Position numbers and translations under genes: made by a program. A stretch of DNA of 5,266 nt, taken from contig UQTN01000128.1 in assembly GCA_900543945.1 (NCBI GenBank), positions 1 through 5,266 on the forward strand. Reading direction: 5' to 3'. Positions within the stretch are counted from its first letter, which is position 1; each line of letters begins with the position of its first letter. The notes below the pieces were generated by a model. It saw only the letters and a list, made by a program, of their open reading frames with translations, was not told the DNA's origin and made no database searches. This document shows positions 4,915 through 5,266 of the stretch, one piece after another. This DNA comes from an uncultured Collinsella sp. Lineage in GTDB: Bacteria; Actinomycetota; Coriobacteriia; Coriobacteriales; Coriobacteriaceae.

Positions 4915-5266
4915 ATGGGTTACATGCTCGAGACGCGCGGGCTCACCAAGCGCTTCGGCCGCGGCGACCAGGCGCAGGACGCCGTGGCCGACGTGAGCCT
5001 TCATATCCGCGAGGGCGAGGTGTACGGGCTGCTCGGTCCCAACGGCGCCGGCAAGTCGACAACGCTCAAGATGATCTGCGGGATGCTGCGGCCGACGGCC
5101 GGGGAGATCCTCTTTGCCGGGCACGCCTGGCGCCGCGAGGACCTCTACGCAATCGGCAGCCTCATCGAGGAGGCGCCGCTCTACCCCAACCTCACCGCGC
5201 GCGAGAACCTGCGCGTGCGCACCACGCTGCTGGGCCTTCCCGAGAGCCGCATAGATGAGGTGCTCG
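4915..5266 (+). CDS. Lantibiotic-protection type ABC transporter ATP-binding protein (LanF/BcrA-like), 3' end outside the window
   Basis: The ATG at 4915 has AAAGGA at 4902-4907 with 7-base spacing; 117 codons are present before the window ends, about half of a normal 220-300 residue subunit. The N-terminal ABC fold shows LTKRFG (10-15), a Walker A GPNGAGKST (41-49) and SLIEEAPLYPNLTARENL (82-99). Where most ABC ATPases have a Q-loop glutamine, this protein has Glu85, the 'E-loop' seen in the LanF subunits of LanFEG immunity transporters. Such transporters remove lantibiotics or related cell-wall-active peptides from the membrane, protecting a producer or a bystander. The signature LSGGQ, Walker B and the permease genes would lie beyond the window. 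The gene is about 67% GC where sampled, against about 58% in the sampled part of pgsA, which may reflect codon bias or transfer. No lantibiotic precursor gene is visible here. Confidence 0.88.
   Translation, partial: MGYMLETRGLTKRFGRGDQAQDAVADVSLHIREGEVYGLLGPNGAGKSTTLKMICGMLRPTAGEILFAGHAWRREDLYAIGSLIEEAPLYPNLTARENLRVRTTLLGLPESRIDEVL

Overview
The window looks like chromosomal DNA from a gut actinobacterium of the class Coriobacteriia (Collinsella/Olsenella type). That placement is an inference from protein style, gene order and a base composition near 58% GC in the left part; no marker gene in the window proves it.

Positions 1-4518 form a leftward (minus-strand) block of housekeeping and cell-envelope genes. 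In transcription order they are: a CDP-alcohol phosphatidyltransferase (pgsA-like, 4518-3814); a small FHA-domain protein resembling GarA/OdhI (3747-3313); a MerR-type regulator resembling FtsR/Rv1828 (3309-2431); adenine phosphoribosyltransferase (apt, 2390-1860); and a secreted coiled-coil NlpC/P60 peptidoglycan hydrolase (1827-706). Gaps are 3 to 66 bp, so these probably form one operon. A promoter-like sequence lies just ahead of pgsA (4583-4555) and a hairpin plus T-rich tract follows the hydrolase gene (681-641). The block links membrane phospholipid synthesis, a phospho-signalling adaptor, a probable division regulator, purine salvage and cell-wall cutting. Beyond the terminator, a DegV-family fatty-acid-binding protein (530-1) starts from its own probable promoter, and its 3' end lies outside the window.

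Positions 4519-4914 are a 396-bp divergent intergenic region with no convincing protein gene. It holds a perfect 13-bp inverted repeat with a 31-bp spacer, several short palindromes, a 7-codon potential leader ORF, and an 11-bp all-G/C hairpin immediately downstream of that ORF's stop codon.

From 4915 rightward, on the plus strand, begins a clearly GC-richer gene for the ATP-binding subunit of a lantibiotic-protection type ABC transporter (LanF/BcrA-like), cut by the window end after 117 codons. Its Q-loop glutamine is replaced by glutamate, the 'E-loop' typical of LanF proteins.

I see no wholly new system. The best leads are the garA-ftsR-like signalling pair next to pgsA, with a partly retained phospho-threonine motif, and the structured control region ahead of the LanF-like gene.
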